DNA of 64,000 bases from Paludibacter propionicigenes WB4. GTDB lineage: Bacteria; Bacteroidota; Bacteroidia; Bacteroidales; Paludibacteraceae. Within the stretch, counting starts at the first letter, position 1; every line of letters starts with the position of its first letter. The notes beneath the pieces were generated by a model that worked only from the letters and a program-made list of their open reading frames with translations, had not been told where the DNA came from and made no database searches. Location of the stretch: the NCBI RefSeq assembly GCF_000183135.1, contig NC_014734.1, forward strand, positions 930,001-994,000. Direction: 5' to 3'. The position numbers and the translations under genes are program-made. Below are positions 43,996 through 54,654 of the stretch, piece after piece.

Positions 43996-44044
43996 CAAAA
44001 AATAAAAAAAGAAAATTCAAAAATTCAAATTTAAAAAGAAAAGT

Positions 44045-47000
44045 ATGAAAAAAATGAAAGGAATAATGATAATGTTATTATTATCATTATCATTAGCTAG
44101 CATTGCACAAGAAACAACTTCTGAGATTTCGGGAATTGTTTTGGATGCTAATTCATCTCTGCCAGGCGTAAACATTACTGCAATCCATGTTCCAACCGGG
44201 ACTAAGTATTTTACGACAACACGTAAAGATGGTCGTTATAATTTACCGAACCTAAAAGTAGGAGGGCCTTATACTGTAACAGCAAGTTTTGTTGGATATA
44301 ATTCCAATAGACAATCTGATATCATGTTAAATTTAGGCCAAACTTTCGAGCAAAACTTTAAATTAGTTGAGTCAGACAACACAAAATTAAGCGAGGTAAC
44401 GGTAAAAGCAACTAAAAGTAAGGTTTTTAATTCAAGTAGAACAGGTTCTCAGGAAATTATTTCAAGGTCTACAATTGAACAGTTGCCGACTATTTCCAGA
44501 TCCTGGAAAGACATGATAAAATTAGTACCGGCGCAAAACAACTCATCTTTTGGTGGTATAAGCTCTCAATTAAATAATCTGACCATTGATGGCGCGAACT
44601 TTAATAATTCATTTGGATTATCAGATGCCATTGGCGGTCAAACCGGTGCACAACCTATTTCTTTAGATGCTATTGAACAAATTCAGGTGAATGTTTCTCC
44701 TTACGATGTTAAATATGGTGGTTTTAATGGTGCTGGGATTAATACTGTTACCAGAAGTGGTAAAAATCAGGTATTTGGCTCTGTTTACGATTACGTAAAA
44801 AGTAAAGATCTACAAAGTTATAAAGTGGGAGATGTTTCGTTAGCTAAACAAGATTTCAACTATAATCTTTTTGGGTTTACTGCAGGTGGCGCTATTATTA
44901 AAAACAAATTGTTTTTCTTTATAAACGGAGAAACCGAGAAAAAAGTGTCTCCGGGAACTTCGTGGCAAGCAAGTAATTCCACAAATACTCCAAATGGAGT
45001 GAATTATTCAAATGCAAATGCAAATAAATTAGATTCATTAGCCAACTTTTTGAAATCCAAATATGGCTATGATCCGGGTAATTATCAAGGATACTCTTAT
45101 ACTGCTGAATCAAAGAGATTAACAGTAAAAATAGATTGGAATATCAATGAAAAAAATACTTTTTCATTTAAATACAATTTATTAAGGTCATCAAATCAAA
45201 TAAAACCTTCCGATAGTGGTTCATCCAATACTAGTTATGGTAGAACTCCCGGACAATATGCCATGCCGTTTTACGGGGCTGGCTACCAAATCAACAACAA
45301 TGCTGATATTTTTATCGCAGAGTTAAATTCAAGATTTTCAAATACAATAAATAATAAAGTTCAGGTTGGATATACTAAGTTAAGAGATTTCCGTAAATCT
45401 TTATCATCGCAAGATTTTCCTTTAGTTGATATATTAGACGGTAACGGACAACCTTTTACATCATTTGGATATGAACAATATACTTATGGAAATAAATTAA
45501 ACACTGATGTTATTCAATTTAACGATGTTTTAAATATTTATGTCGGTTCACACGAAATTACTTTAGGAACTCAGAATTCATATAAAGTTTATTCAAATGG
45601 ATTTTCACCGTCGTACGAAGGTGTCTATCGTTTTAATAGTTTGGCAGACTTTTATGCCTCTACCAATGGAACAAAAGCAGCTGCAAGATATGATTTATCT
45701 TATACGTTAGGTGGTGGTGATTTTCCATTAGTTGGTCCAAAGGACTTAGAATTAAGTGCTTTTGCTCAAGATAAATGGAAAATCAAAGACAACTTCACAT
45801 TGACGTATGGAGTTCGTTTTGATTACACAAAATTCTATGATACATTCTTATATAATCCGGTAGTTGATACTCTGTCTAATTTTTACAATGGAATTCATGC
45901 AAATACTGGTTTAGCTCCTTATGCAGCAATTCAAGTTTCACCCCGTTTAGGATTTAACTGGGATGTTTTAAAAGATAGAACTTTACAAGTTCGTGGAGGA
46001 ACCGGTTTATTTCAAGGACCACCACCTTTTGTATGGATTTCAAATCAAGCATCAAACAGTGGAATGGCATTATTTGGATCAATATCGAATGGAACAGGAT
46101 ATAAATTTTCACCGGATATAAATGCATACAGACCAACCTCTTCCGGAACATTAAGCTCATCTTATAGCATTAATGTTACTGATCCGAATTTCAAATTTCC
46201 ACAAGTTTGGAAATCGACTTTAGCAGTTGATAAAAAATTATTTGGATGGACGGTAACTGTCGAAGGTACCTACATTAGCAATATCAACGCTTCTGTATTC
46301 CAAAACATTGCTTTGCCTTCTACAGGTTTAATTACTTTATCCGATGGCAGGGTTCGTTTTCCTTACAAATCAGCTTATCCAATCGCAGGAAAACCTACAA
46401 GTGCTTCTAATCCAAGCATTGGTAATGCAATTTATATGACCAATGCTAATGCAGGTTATACTATGTATGGTACGTTGCAAATTCAAAGACAATTTAAAGA
46501 CTTATATGTAAGTGTCGCATATACCAGAATGACTGCTAAGGATGCTGCTGTAAGCGGTTCAACAGCTTCAACCATGTGGGGTTCAAAAATGACTTCAGGA
46601 AACTCAAATGATTTTAATATTGGTAATTCAAATAATTATATCCCTCATAGAATTATTGCCAACATAAACTACAAAAAAGAATGGTCAAAGATGCTTACAA
46701 CTAGTGTTGGGTTATTGTATGAAGCTGCTCCAAATTATGCTACATCAGTTATTTACAGCGGCGATTTAAACAATGATGGTTTCAACAACGATTTAATGTA
46801 TGTTCCAAAAAATAGTTCGGATATCAAATTAACGCAAGCCAATGGAGGAGATACGAGAACTACTGCTGAAATATGGACACAGTTAGATAACTTCATCAAC
46901 AATAGTCCATATTTTTCTAAGCACCGAGGTGAAATTGTAGAAAGAAATGCAATGGTGCTGCCATGGACTAATCGAGTAGATTTAAACTTTACTCAAGACA

Positions 47001-47281
47001 TTAATTTCAAAGTTAACAATAATAAGCACACGTTGAAACTCACAGCCGACATATTCAATTTAACGAACTTATTGAATAGTAATTGGGGTGTAAATCAGTT
47101 ACCAACGACCACAGCTCCACTAACATTTGTCAAGATGGATACGGATGGAAAAACACCAATTTTCTCATTTCCATACTTAGATGCCGCAAATAAGACTCCT
47201 TATTCGAAACCATTTAAAAATGATATTGGTTTAGGTTCGCGTTTCCAAATCCAAATTGGTGTTAGATATCTATTCAATTAA
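44045..47281 (+). CDS. Oar-like TonB-dependent receptor (copy 2)
   Basis: This 1078-residue paralogue of the preceding receptor has the same order: signal peptide (to about 'SIAQ', 21), CarboxypepD_reg-like domain ('ISGIVLDANSSLPGVNITAIHVPTGTKYFTTTRKDGRYNLPNLKVGGPYTVTASF'), plug ('LTIDGANFNNSFGLSDAIGG...PISLDAIEQIQVNVSPYDVKYGGFNGAGINTVTRSG') and barrel ending 'QIQIGVRYLFN'. The ligand is unknown. The two copies differ across the barrel, so the duplication is old. Confidence 0.85.
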   Translation: MKKMKGIMIMLLLSLSLASIAQETTSEISGIVLDANSSLPGVNITAIHVPTGTKYFTTTRKDGRYNLPNLKVGGPYTVTASFVGYNSNRQSDIMLNLGQTFEQNFKLVESDNTKLSEVTVKATKSKVFNSSRTGSQEIISRSTIEQLPTISRSWKDMIKLVPAQNNSSFGGISSQLNNLTIDGANFNNSFGLSDAIGGQTGAQPISLDAIEQIQVNVSPYDVKYGGFNGAGINTVTRSGKNQVFGSVYDYVKSKDLQSYKVGDVSLAKQDFNYNLFGFTAGGAIIKNKLFFFINGETEKKVSPGTSWQASNSTNTPNGVNYSNANANKLDSLANFLKSKYGYDPGNYQGYSYTAESKRLTVKIDWNINEKNTFSFKYNLLRSSNQIKPSDSGSSNTSYGRTPGQYAMPFYGAGYQINNNADIFIAELNSRFSNTINNKVQVGYTKLRDFRKSLSSQDFPLVDILDGNGQPFTSFGYEQYTYGNKLNTDVIQFNDVLNIYVGSHEITLGTQNSYKVYSNGFSPSYEGVYRFNSLADFYASTNGTKAAARYDLSYTLGGGDFPLVGPKDLELSAFAQDKWKIKDNFTLTYGVRFDYTKFYDTFLYNPVVDTLSNFYNGIHANTGLAPYAAIQVSPRLGFNWDVLKDRTLQVRGGTGLFQGPPPFVWISNQASNSGMALFGSISNGTGYKFSPDINAYRPTSSGTLSSSYSINVTDPNFKFPQVWKSTLAVDKKLFGWTVTVEGTYISNINASVFQNIALPSTGLITLSDGRVRFPYKSAYPIAGKPTSASNPSIGNAIYMTNANAGYTMYGTLQIQRQFKDLYVSVAYTRMTAKDAAVSGSTASTMWGSKMTSGNSNDFNIGNSNNYIPHRIIANINYKKEWSKMLTTSVGLLYEAAPNYATSVIYSGDLNNDGFNNDLMYVPKNSSDIKLTQANGGDTRTTAEIWTQLDNFINNSPYFSKHRGEIVERNAMVLPWTNRVDLNFTQDINFKVNNNKHTLKLTADIFNLTNLLNSNWGVNQLPTTTAPLTFVKMDTDGKTPIFSFPYLDAANKTPYSKPFKNDIGLGSRFQIQIGVRYLFN

Positions 47282-47312
47282 AAATCGAAAATTAATTTTT
47301 CTACTCACGAAT

Positions 47313-47344
47313 AAATCCCCTCAAAGAAAGCTTTGAGGGGATTT
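47313..47344 (+). terminator. Terminator of receptor 2
   Basis: A perfect 14-bp stem (47313-47326 with 47331-47344) with an AAAG loop and T-rich tail. Confidence 0.92.
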
Positions 47345-47362
47345 TTATTATATCAATTGACC

Positions 47363-47536
47363 TTATGCTTTCCCAGTCTTAGCAGAATTTGTTTTTCCTC
47401 CTTTAGAAGTTCCTATGCGCTGAAGGATGGAAGTAATGGTATAATCGTCCACTTTCGTGGCATCCACACCGCGATAAAGCGCTTTTCCCCTGTCGGTAAT
47501 GAGAATCATCCCATAATCATTATAAGTGCCGTTATT
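47363..47536 (-). pseudogene. Decayed 3' gene fragment, copy 2
   Basis: On the minus strand this gives 57 residues, including 'YGMILITDRGKALYRGVDA' and 'DDYTITSILQRIGTSKGGK', ending in TAA. A stop codon directly precedes it, so it is a fragment, although an internal ATG would allow a 49-residue peptide. It is the longer relative of 43765-43875. No family recognised. The gap from 47537 to 47811 shows nothing else I can support. Confidence 0.5.
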
Positions 47537-47811
47537 TTAAGTCCAATGATTCATATCACTATCTTATTTTCATATAAGCAGCCAGTTCATTAGGTTCAAT
47601 TTAAATACTGTTGACATGAAACAATTCTATTGGAGATATAAGACTATTTAGAACTTATAATCAAATTCTCATTACAATTTCTCCTACTACAATAAAGCTT
47701 GGTTATCAACATCTAAAACAGTCAATCATCCAAGAATAACAGTGTTTTCGCAACTATCAGACTTATTTGATCCAAAGTCAACAATTATCAAATACGTTTT
47801 CAAAGCAACAA

Positions 47812-47843
47812 AAAAGGCTATCCGGTTTCCCGAACAGCCTTTT
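47812..47843 (-). terminator. Terminator of the secreted TPR gene
   Basis: On the minus strand AAAAGGCT-GTTCGG-GAAA-CCGGAT-AGCCTTTT folds into a 14-bp stem (two G-U pairs) with a GAAA tetraloop and a TTTTTT run. Confidence 0.88.
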
Positions 47844-47864
47844 AAAATAAGAGAAAATGAGAAA

Positions 47865-49085
47865 TTACATTGCATTAATTTCTTTATTAATGGCTTCGAA
47901 TTCTGCATCCATTTTCAGACGATAGTACAAAGTCTTAAGTGTCTTTTTGTAATCAACTTCTTTCGGATTCATTTCTGAAGCTTTTTTGAAGAAAGGAACT
48001 GATTCTTTAAACACACCATCAACCTTTTTCATTTCAGCATTATAAGCCTTTACGTCTTTAATTTTATTAGCTTCTTCAGCCATTCTCACGGCTTTATTGT
48101 AATACAAACGTCCTTTAGCAGCATAAGCATCAGCCATTGTTGGATCCAGTTGTATTGATTTATCTATAGCCGCCAATGCTCCGTCAAAGTTATTATTGGC
48201 TTCTTCCAGGTTACCCTTTACATAATAATATTGACCCATGGTAGGTTCTTTTTCGATAGCTGCATTCAGGTAAACTAATGCATCATTAATCTTTTTAGAG
48301 TAGATGTAGTAATTTATCAGATTTTGCATGAACCACATATCAGACGGGAACTTATTAACAGCTTCTTTCAAAGTATTTACAGCGCTAGTCGAATCTTTTT
48401 TATTCATATATTGCTCATAAAGCGATTGATAAACTGCCTTAGTTTCATATTTCTTAGTTTTCAAGCTTTCAAATACGCTGATTGCTTTATCAGTCATTTT
48501 CGCATTAATAGCCGATATTCCGGCATAATAAGAAATCATGTCATAAGTTGAATCCATCTTAATCTCATTATTCATAAGAGGAAGTTTTGGAATTTCTAAA
48601 AACACATTGAATGTGTTATAAGCTCCGGCAAAATCCTTCTTCTCAAACTGATAAGCTCCGTAAGAGATAAGGTGTTGTTGAGTTCTGTAATAGTCTGTCA
48701 ATTTCGCTTTGATATCTTTTGTAAATTTAGGCTTAACTTTACCTTTAGCATCAGGTTGTTGATCCAGTTTATCTGCCTGTACAAAATAGTCGTATGACTC
48801 CAACATTGCTTTTCCTTTAGCCACTGTATCGATAGGCTGTCTCAAAATTGCTTTTTTATAAGCAGCATCGCTTTGTGAATAGCCAATCAATCCGGCTACA
48901 TACCATGTCTCTGCCAGATTTTTTGTTGTAGAATCCTGCAATGCCAGTTTTATGGCCTCACGTGCTCCGGCAAAGTCCGGATTTTCCATTAAAGCTTTAT
49001 TCTTTGCCTTAGAAACATTTGCTTTTTGGGCATAGGAGAATGTAAAGCTTATTACCAAAAATAACGATAAAATAAGTTTTTTCAT
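47865..49085 (-). CDS. Secreted/periplasmic TPR protein
   Basis: This 406-residue protein has a signal peptide (cleavage near 'FSYAQ', about 19) and multiple TPR units, clearest at 'AVYQSLYEQYMNKKDSTSAVNTLKEAV', 'INYYIYSKKINDALVYLNAAI', 'YYVKGNLEEANNNFDGALAAIDKSI' and 'AYAAKGRLYYNKAVRMAEEA'. Such proteins scaffold envelope complexes in Bacteroidetes; the partner is unknown. It is downstream of gyrA on the same strand but separated by a terminator (49118-49150). Confidence 0.78.
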   Translation of the reverse strand: MKKLILSLFLVISFTFSYAQKANVSKAKNKALMENPDFAGAREAIKLALQDSTTKNLAETWYVAGLIGYSQSDAAYKKAILRQPIDTVAKGKAMLESYDYFVQADKLDQQPDAKGKVKPKFTKDIKAKLTDYYRTQQHLISYGAYQFEKKDFAGAYNTFNVFLEIPKLPLMNNEIKMDSTYDMISYYAGISAINAKMTDKAISVFESLKTKKYETKAVYQSLYEQYMNKKDSTSAVNTLKEAVNKFPSDMWFMQNLINYYIYSKKINDALVYLNAAIEKEPTMGQYYYVKGNLEEANNNFDGALAAIDKSIQLDPTMADAYAAKGRLYYNKAVRMAEEANKIKDVKAYNAEMKKVDGVFKESVPFFKKASEMNPKEVDYKKTLKTLYYRLKMDAEFEAINKEINAM

Positions 49086-49117
49086 GATGACTTGAGTTTT
49101 TTATTAGCTATTATATT

Positions 49118-49150
49118 TTACACCGTTACACAATTTGTATAACGGTGTAA
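49118..49150 (-). terminator. Terminator of gyrA
   Basis: TTACACCGTTA (49118-49128) pairs with TAACGGTGTAA (49140-49150) across an 11-base loop, just after gyrA. The tail on the minus strand is AT-rich rather than a pure U run. Confidence 0.7.
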
Positions 49151-49158
49151 GTTGTTTA

Positions 49159-51777
49159 TTATTCTTCCACTTGTTCTTCTGTTTCGGTCTGAACATCAGT
49201 CTCGGTTTCACCTACTACAGCATCTGTTACCGGAACTGCCGATACTTCAGTTTCTTCAACTACTTCTTCTTCGTTTTCAGAAAGCACCTTACATACTGAT
49301 GCTATTTCATCGTTTCGTTTTTCCAGATTTATCAACCGAACTCCTTGAGTGGCACGTCCCATAACCCTGAAATCAGCTACTTTAAGTCGAATAGTGATAC
49401 CTGATTTATTGATAATCATCAGGTCGTTTTCGTCTGTAACGTTTTTGATTGTAACCAGTTTTCCTGTTTTATCGGTAATGTTCATGGTTTTCACACCTTT
49501 TCCTCCACGATTGGTAACACGGTATACCGGAATAGTTTCACCATTTTCGTCAAGCATAAGATTACCTTCGTCATCCACTTCATCAAGCAGTGTACGCTTT
49601 CCGTAGCCTTGTTGCGAAACAACCATAATGTTTTCATTATCTTCTTTGTTTACACAAATCATGCCTACCAATTCGTCCTCTCCATCTTCGTCAAGCGTCA
49701 TACCACGTACTCCGGTAGCTGTACGACCCATTTCACGTACTTTAGACTCATGGAAACGGATTGCACGACCATTGCGGTTAGCCATCAATACTTCCGAGTT
49801 TCCATCCGTCAGGCGAACTTGTATCACCTGATCATCTTCTCTGATAGTGATTGCATTTACACCATTCTGGCGTGGACGAGAATAAGCTTCGAGCGAAGTT
49901 TTCTTGATTACACCGTTTTTAGTTGCAAAAATCAGATAGTGCGATTTGGTATATTCAGGGTCATTCAGCCCTTTGACACGAATAAATGCGTTCACTTTAT
50001 CATCGTTATCAATGTTAAGCATATTCTGAATGGCACGTCCTTTTGAATTTTTGCTTCCTTCAGGAATATCGTATACTTTCAACCAATAGCATTTACCTTT
50101 CGATGTAAAGAATAACATCGTGTTGTGCATCGAAGCTGGATATATGTACTCAATAAAGTCCTCGTCGCGCGAATCGCTTCCTTTCGAACCAACTCCTCCC
50201 CGACCCTGAGCCCTGAATTCGCTCAATGCAGTACGTTTGATGTAGCCAAGATGAGAGATAGTGATAATCATTTCATCATCGGCATAGAAATCTTCAGGAT
50301 TAAATTCTTCGGAAGAATATACAATTTGTGTACGACGAGCGTCGCCATATTTTGCTTTCACTTCCAACAATTCATCTTTAATGATTTGCATACGAAGTTC
50401 TATCTTTTCAAGAATTTCTTTCAAGTGTGCAATCAACTTCATTACTTCTTCATACTCTGCACGAAGTTTATCCTGCTCCATGCCGGTAAGCTGACGCAAA
50501 CGCATTTCTACAATAGCACGAGACTGAATTTCAGACAATCCGAAGCGTTCCATTAAACGAGTACGGGCTTCATCGGGAGTTTTTGAATCACGAATAATCT
50601 GAATTGCTTCATCAAGATTATCCAAAATAATCATAAAACCCTCCAATAAATGAGCACGTTTTTCGGCTTCACCAAGCTCGAATCTTGTACGGCGAATAAC
50701 TACTTCATGACGGTGTTCTACGAAATAATGAATCAAATCTTTCACGTTCAACATGCGTGGACGACCATGAACCAATGCAATATTATTTACACTAAAAGAC
50801 GATTGTAAAGCAGTGTACTTAAACAGTTTGTTCAACACTACACTCGAATTGGCATCGCGTTTAACATCCACTACGATACGCATTCCTTCACGGTCCGATT
50901 CATCGTTGATATGTGCAATACCTTCCACTTTTTTATCTTCAACCAAAGCAACTACGGCCTTGATTAGCTCCACTTTGTTTACCTGATAAGGTATCTCGTT
51001 GATGACGATTTTTTCGCGTCCCTGAGCATCAGTTTCAATTTCTACTTTAGAGCGAACAACGATACGTCCGCGTCCTGTTTCAAAAGCTTCTTTTACTCCT
51101 GCATAACCGTAGATGATGCCACCTGTCGGGAAATCGGGAGCTTTGATATATTTTAAAATTTCCGAAATTTCAATGTCGTTATTATCAATGTAAGCAATAG
51201 TTGCATCAACTACTTCGCTCAAATTATGAGGAGCCATATTGGTAGCCATACCTACAGCAATACCCGAAGATCCGTTAACTAACAAGTTGGGAATACGGCT
51301 TGGCAAAACAGTAGGTTCTTTCAGTGTATCATCAAAGTTCAACTGAAAATCAACTGTGTCTTTATTTATGTCAACCAACATATCCTCAGACAATTTGCGC
51401 AAACGTGCTTCGGTATAACGCATTGCAGCAGGACTATCACCATCTACCGAACCAAAGTTTCCCTGTCCGTCAACCAAAGGATAACGCATAGACCAATGCT
51501 GAGCCATACGAACCAATGTACCATAAATGGAAGAGTCACCATGCGGGTGGTATTTACCCATTACTTCCCCAACAATTCTTGCAGATTTTTTATAGGGTTT
51601 ATCGGAGTTATTTCCCAATTCGTTCATCCCAAATAAAACTCGGCGGTGAACCGGTTTAAAACCATCACGCACATCAGGTAATGCACGGGATACAATCACC
51701 GACATGGAATAATCGATGTACGAAGACTTCATCTCTTCGTCAATGTTTACCTTAATAATTCTGTCTTGATCAATCAT
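49159..51777 (-). CDS. gyrA: DNA gyrase subunit A
   Basis: This 872-residue protein has the breakage-reunion domain with catalytic Tyr121 ('AAMRYTEAR'). The C-terminal beta-pinwheel contains the GyrA-box '[10 protein letters not shown]', which separates it from ParC, and the tail is acidic (Glu/Val-rich). With GyrB it introduces negative supercoils. The quinolone-region sequence is '[17 protein letters not shown]', with Gly86 at the Escherichia coli Asp87 position. The 186-bp gap to ispE has no feature I can name. Confidence 0.97.
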   Translation of the reverse strand: MIDQDRIIKVNIDEEMKSSYIDYSMSVIVSRALPDVRDGFKPVHRRVLFGMNELGNNSDKPYKKSARIVGEVMGKYHPHGDSSIYGTLVRMAQHWSMRYPLVDGQGNFGSVDGDSPAAMRYTEARLRKLSEDMLVDINKDTVDFQLNFDDTLKEPTVLPSRIPNLLVNGSSGIAVGMATNMAPHNLSEVVDATIAYIDNNDIEISEILKYIKAPDFPTGGIIYGYAGVKEAFETGRGRIVVRSKVEIETDAQGREKIVINEIPYQVNKVELIKAVVALVEDKKVEGIAHINDESDREGMRIVVDVKRDANSSVVLNKLFKYTALQSSFSVNNIALVHGRPRMLNVKDLIHYFVEHRHEVVIRRTRFELGEAEKRAHLLEGFMIILDNLDEAIQIIRDSKTPDEARTRLMERFGLSEIQSRAIVEMRLRQLTGMEQDKLRAEYEEVMKLIAHLKEILEKIELRMQIIKDELLEVKAKYGDARRTQIVYSSEEFNPEDFYADDEMIITISHLGYIKRTALSEFRAQGRGGVGSKGSDSRDEDFIEYIYPASMHNTMLFFTSKGKCYWLKVYDIPEGSKNSKGRAIQNMLNIDNDDKVNAFIRVKGLNDPEYTKSHYLIFATKNGVIKKTSLEAYSRPRQNGVNAITIREDDQVIQVRLTDGNSEVLMANRNGRAIRFHESKVREMGRTATGVRGMTLDEDGEDELVGMICVNKEDNENIMVVSQQGYGKRTLLDEVDDEGNLMLDENGETIPVYRVTNRGGKGVKTMNITDKTGKLVTIKNVTDENDLMIINKSGITIRLKVADFRVMGRATQGVRLINLEKRNDEIASVCKVLSENEEEVVEETEVSAVPVTDAVVGETETDVQTETEEQVEE

Positions 51778-51963
51778 CTATTTTTTAATTTTATTTCTAT
51801 CTAAAAAATCGCACTAAAGTACTACTTTTAATTGGATTAGGCAAGCCTTTTGCTAAAAAATCACACTCTACAAAAATGTATTTTAACACACAATATAAAC
51901 CCAAACATATTATTGAAAATCAAAATATTACAACTCAAACAAAAGAATAATTTGCACGATAAA

Positions 51964-52782
51964 TCAGTCAAGTTCACCACCAGTTACAAAGTAGTCTTGA
52001 AACACCTCTGTTTTTGGAGGCGCCGATTCAAAAATTCCATAAACCGACGAGCCCGAACCCGACATGGAAGCATAAATAGCACCCATATTGTACAGTGTAT
52101 TTTTTATATTTTCAATTTCGGGATATTTAGCAAAAACTGATTTTTCGAAATCATTTTTTACCACATTTTTCCATTCGGAAATTGGCTTGAGAATAAGTTC
52201 CGAAAGAGACACTTCCGGTTTTTGTGGATCTATCATCGAATAGGCCACAGGAGTCGACACATGGATATCCGGTTTTACGAGCAAAAGAAAATAACCTTTC
52301 AAAGATAATTTTATTGGTGTAAAGACATTACCTATACCTGTAGCAAATACCGGTTTATTCTTTATAAACACCGGACAATCTGCCCCCAGTTTAGCCGCTA
52401 TTTTTTCCAGTCTTCCGGGTGTAATTTTAAGCTGAAACATTTCATTAAGCGTCTCCAACATAAAAGCCGCATCGGACGAACCGCCACCCAGACCCGCTCC
52501 AAAGGGTATTTGCTTGATCAGCGAAATATCTATGGGTGGAAACTGATATCCCGAACGCAAAAGATGATAAGCTTTCACAATCAGATTATCTTCCGGATCA
52601 CCGTCGATCTGAATACCCGAGGAAGAAAAGCTGTAATCAGTACATGTTTCTGAAACTTCAACCTGCAGGACATCCGACAAACCGATGGGATAAAAAATCG
52701 TTTCGATATTATGATAACCATCCGGACGTTTTTCAACGACATTGAGCCCCAGATTTATTTTTGCGTTTGGATATGTAAGCAT
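51964..52782 (-). CDS. ispE: 4-diphosphocytidyl-2-C-methyl-D-erythritol kinase
   Basis: The 272-residue GHMP kinase has '[32 protein letters not shown]' at the N-terminus, the ATP motif '[15 protein letters not shown]' (about 90-104) and '[13 protein letters not shown]' near the C-terminus. It acts in the MEP isoprenoid pathway. The start is ATG 52782: the longer frame (to 52833) would begin within the promoter element CAAAGATA at 52831-52838, and the family opens '[13 protein letters not shown]'. Confidence 0.93.
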   Translation of the reverse strand: MLTYPNAKINLGLNVVEKRPDGYHNIETIFYPIGLSDVLQVEVSETCTDYSFSSSGIQIDGDPEDNLIVKAYHLLRSGYQFPPIDISLIKQIPFGAGLGGGSSDAAFMLETLNEMFQLKITPGRLEKIAAKLGADCPVFIKNKPVFATGIGNVFTPIKLSLKGYFLLLVKPDIHVSTPVAYSMIDPQKPEVSLSELILKPISEWKNVVKNDFEKSVFAKYPEIENIKNTLYNMGAIYASMSGSGSSVYGIFESAPPKTEVFQDYFVTGGELD

Positions 52783-52830
52783 TTGGATAAAGAGTATAAA
52801 TCTCGTATAAGTTTTTGAGAAAACATAATT

Positions 52831-52838
52831 CAAAGATA
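52831..52838 (-). promoter_or_regulatory. Promoter -7 element of ispE
   Basis: TATCTTTG on the minus strand, 49 bases before the ispE ATG at 52782. Its position supports the shorter ispE start. No clear -33 box. Confidence 0.5.
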
Positions 52839-52994
52839 AACATTTTTTATCATTCTGAGGATAAATATTACAGGATAATTTGAGCTTACATGTGAATAAG
52901 TTGTTGAAAAAATTAATATGAAACTATCGAAAATCTTTAGTACTTTTGAAACTCACAAAAACAAATTTCTAAACGAGTAACTTTACCTATCAAA

Positions 52995-54554
52995 ATGGCT
53001 GAAAAACGCAATTATAGCAAAAAACCTACAACACCTACTCCAATTCCCGCTAATGAATTTGGTAAACTTCCACCACAGGCTCCTGAACTTGAAGAGGCTG
53101 TGTTGGGTGCAATAATGATTGAGAAAGATGCATATTCTCTCATTTCTGAAATTCTAAAGCCCGAATGCTTTTACAAAGTAGCGCATCAAAAGATTTATGA
53201 GGCTATAACTACGCTGGCTATGCAACAGGAGCCGATTGATATGCACACGGTTACTGAGCAATTGCGAAAAAACGGAAATATCGACGAGGTAGGCGGACCG
53301 TATTACATTACATTACTTACAGCCAAAGTTTCGTCGGCAGCTCACCTGGAGTATCACGCACGTATCATTACGCAGAAATTTCTTGCCAGAGAGCTGATAC
53401 GGATTTCTACTGAAATACAAACCAAAGCTTTTGACGACAAATCGGATGTGGATGACTTAATGCAGGAAGCAGAAGGAATGCTCTTTGAAGTATCGCAGCG
53501 CAACCTGAAAAAAGACGTTACGCAGATCAATCCGGTTATAGAAGAAGCCATTCACCGTATGCAGGCAGCGGCCGAGAAACAAGGTGCCAGCGGTGTGGCT
53601 ACCGGCTTCCACAGCCTCGATAAGATAACATCAGGTTGGCAAAAATCCGATTTGATTATCATTGCAGCCCGTCCAGCGATGGGGAAAACAGCTTTTGTGC
53701 TCTCTATGGCTAAAAACATGGGGGTAGATTATAATCAACCGGTTGCACTGTTCTCGCTCGAAATGTCCAACGTTCAGTTGGTAAACCGTTTGATAATGAA
53801 CGTATGCGAACTGGAAGGTGAAAAAGTAAAAAACGGACAACTGGACAAAGAAGAATGGAACAAACTGGACAAGGACATAAAAGAATTGATTGATGCTCCC
53901 ATTTTTGTGGACGACACTCCCAGTTTATCGGTTTTTGAGCTCAGAAGTAAAGCACGCCGGCTGGTAAAAGAGCATAAAGTACAATGTCTGATTATTGACT
54001 ACCTGCAGTTGATGAATGCCAGTGGTATGAGTTTCGGTAGTCGCGAGCAAGAGGTAAGTATTATTTCCCGCTCGCTGAAAGGACTGGCAAAAGAACTTGA
54101 TATTCCAATCATTGCACTCTCGCAGCTCAATCGTGGTGTTGAAGGGCGCTCGGGTCTGGAGGGAAAACGTCCTCAATTATCGGATTTGCGTGAATCCGGT
54201 GCTATCGAGCAAGATGCCGACATGGTTTGCTTTATCCACCGACCGGAGTACTATCATCTGACCGAAGATGCTCAGGGAAACTCGCTATTGGGAATTGCCG
54301 AAATCATTATTGCCAAACACCGTAATGGTGCAACAGGCGATGTACAACTGAAGTTTAAAGGGCAATACGCAAAATTCATGAATAAAGATGACAGAGACAA
54401 AGATGACAATCCTTTCAATGCAGGTTATCAGGTTATTTCATCCAAAATGAATGAACCAGCCGGAACTAATTTCTACGGAGATGGCGTTTTAAGTACTCCG
54501 CCTGCTTCCAATCCTTTGCTTGGAGGTGGACGAAACGATGAAGTGCCGTTCTGA
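52995..54554 (+). CDS. dnaB: Replicative DNA helicase DnaB
   Basis: This 519-residue protein has the DnaB N-terminal helical domain (about 25-130, 'PPQAPELEEAVLGAIMIEKDAY') and a RecA-like motor with Walker A 'AARPAMGKTAFVLSMA', 'LFSLEMSNVQLVNRL', Walker B 'QCLIIDYLQLM', and 'ALSQLNRGVEGR...LSDLRESGAIEQDADMV'. It unwinds DNA at the fork as a hexamer. No intein is present. A TACTTTTG -7 element lies at 52941-52948. It ends at a strong terminator. Confidence 0.97.
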   Translation: MAEKRNYSKKPTTPTPIPANEFGKLPPQAPELEEAVLGAIMIEKDAYSLISEILKPECFYKVAHQKIYEAITTLAMQQEPIDMHTVTEQLRKNGNIDEVGGPYYITLLTAKVSSAAHLEYHARIITQKFLARELIRISTEIQTKAFDDKSDVDDLMQEAEGMLFEVSQRNLKKDVTQINPVIEEAIHRMQAAAEKQGASGVATGFHSLDKITSGWQKSDLIIIAARPAMGKTAFVLSMAKNMGVDYNQPVALFSLEMSNVQLVNRLIMNVCELEGEKVKNGQLDKEEWNKLDKDIKELIDAPIFVDDTPSLSVFELRSKARRLVKEHKVQCLIIDYLQLMNASGMSFGSREQEVSIISRSLKGLAKELDIPIIALSQLNRGVEGRSGLEGKRPQLSDLRESGAIEQDADMVCFIHRPEYYHLTEDAQGNSLLGIAEIIIAKHRNGATGDVQLKFKGQYAKFMNKDDRDKDDNPFNAGYQVISSKMNEPAGTNFYGDGVLSTPPASNPLLGGGRNDEVPF

Positions 54555-54575
54555 AAAGCTTAAAAATAATCTACA

Positions 54576-54617
54576 AAAAAAACTGCTGTAAGGATTATTC
54601 TTTACAGCAGTTTTTTT
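54576..54617. terminator. Terminator between dnaB and the nucleoside permease
   Basis: A perfect 16-bp stem (54576-54591 with 54602-54617) with a 10-base loop and A/T runs on both sides, so it can serve both convergent genes. Confidence 0.92.
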
Positions 54618-54654
54618 ATCTGTTTAATAGTAGCGACTTTACGCTACATCAAAC

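Noticed and set aside
40405-47281. SusC/SusD polysaccharide-utilisation locus
   Set aside because: Both receptors are Oar-like, with no SusD-type lipoprotein or glycan enzyme next to them.
51516-51545. Gly at the GyrA position equivalent to E. coli Asp87, suggesting quinolone resistance
   Set aside because: From my knowledge of Bacteroidales GyrA sequences this position varies naturally (for example Phe in Bacteroides thetaiotaomicron), and the Ser83-equivalent is kept, so it is not evidence of acquired resistance.
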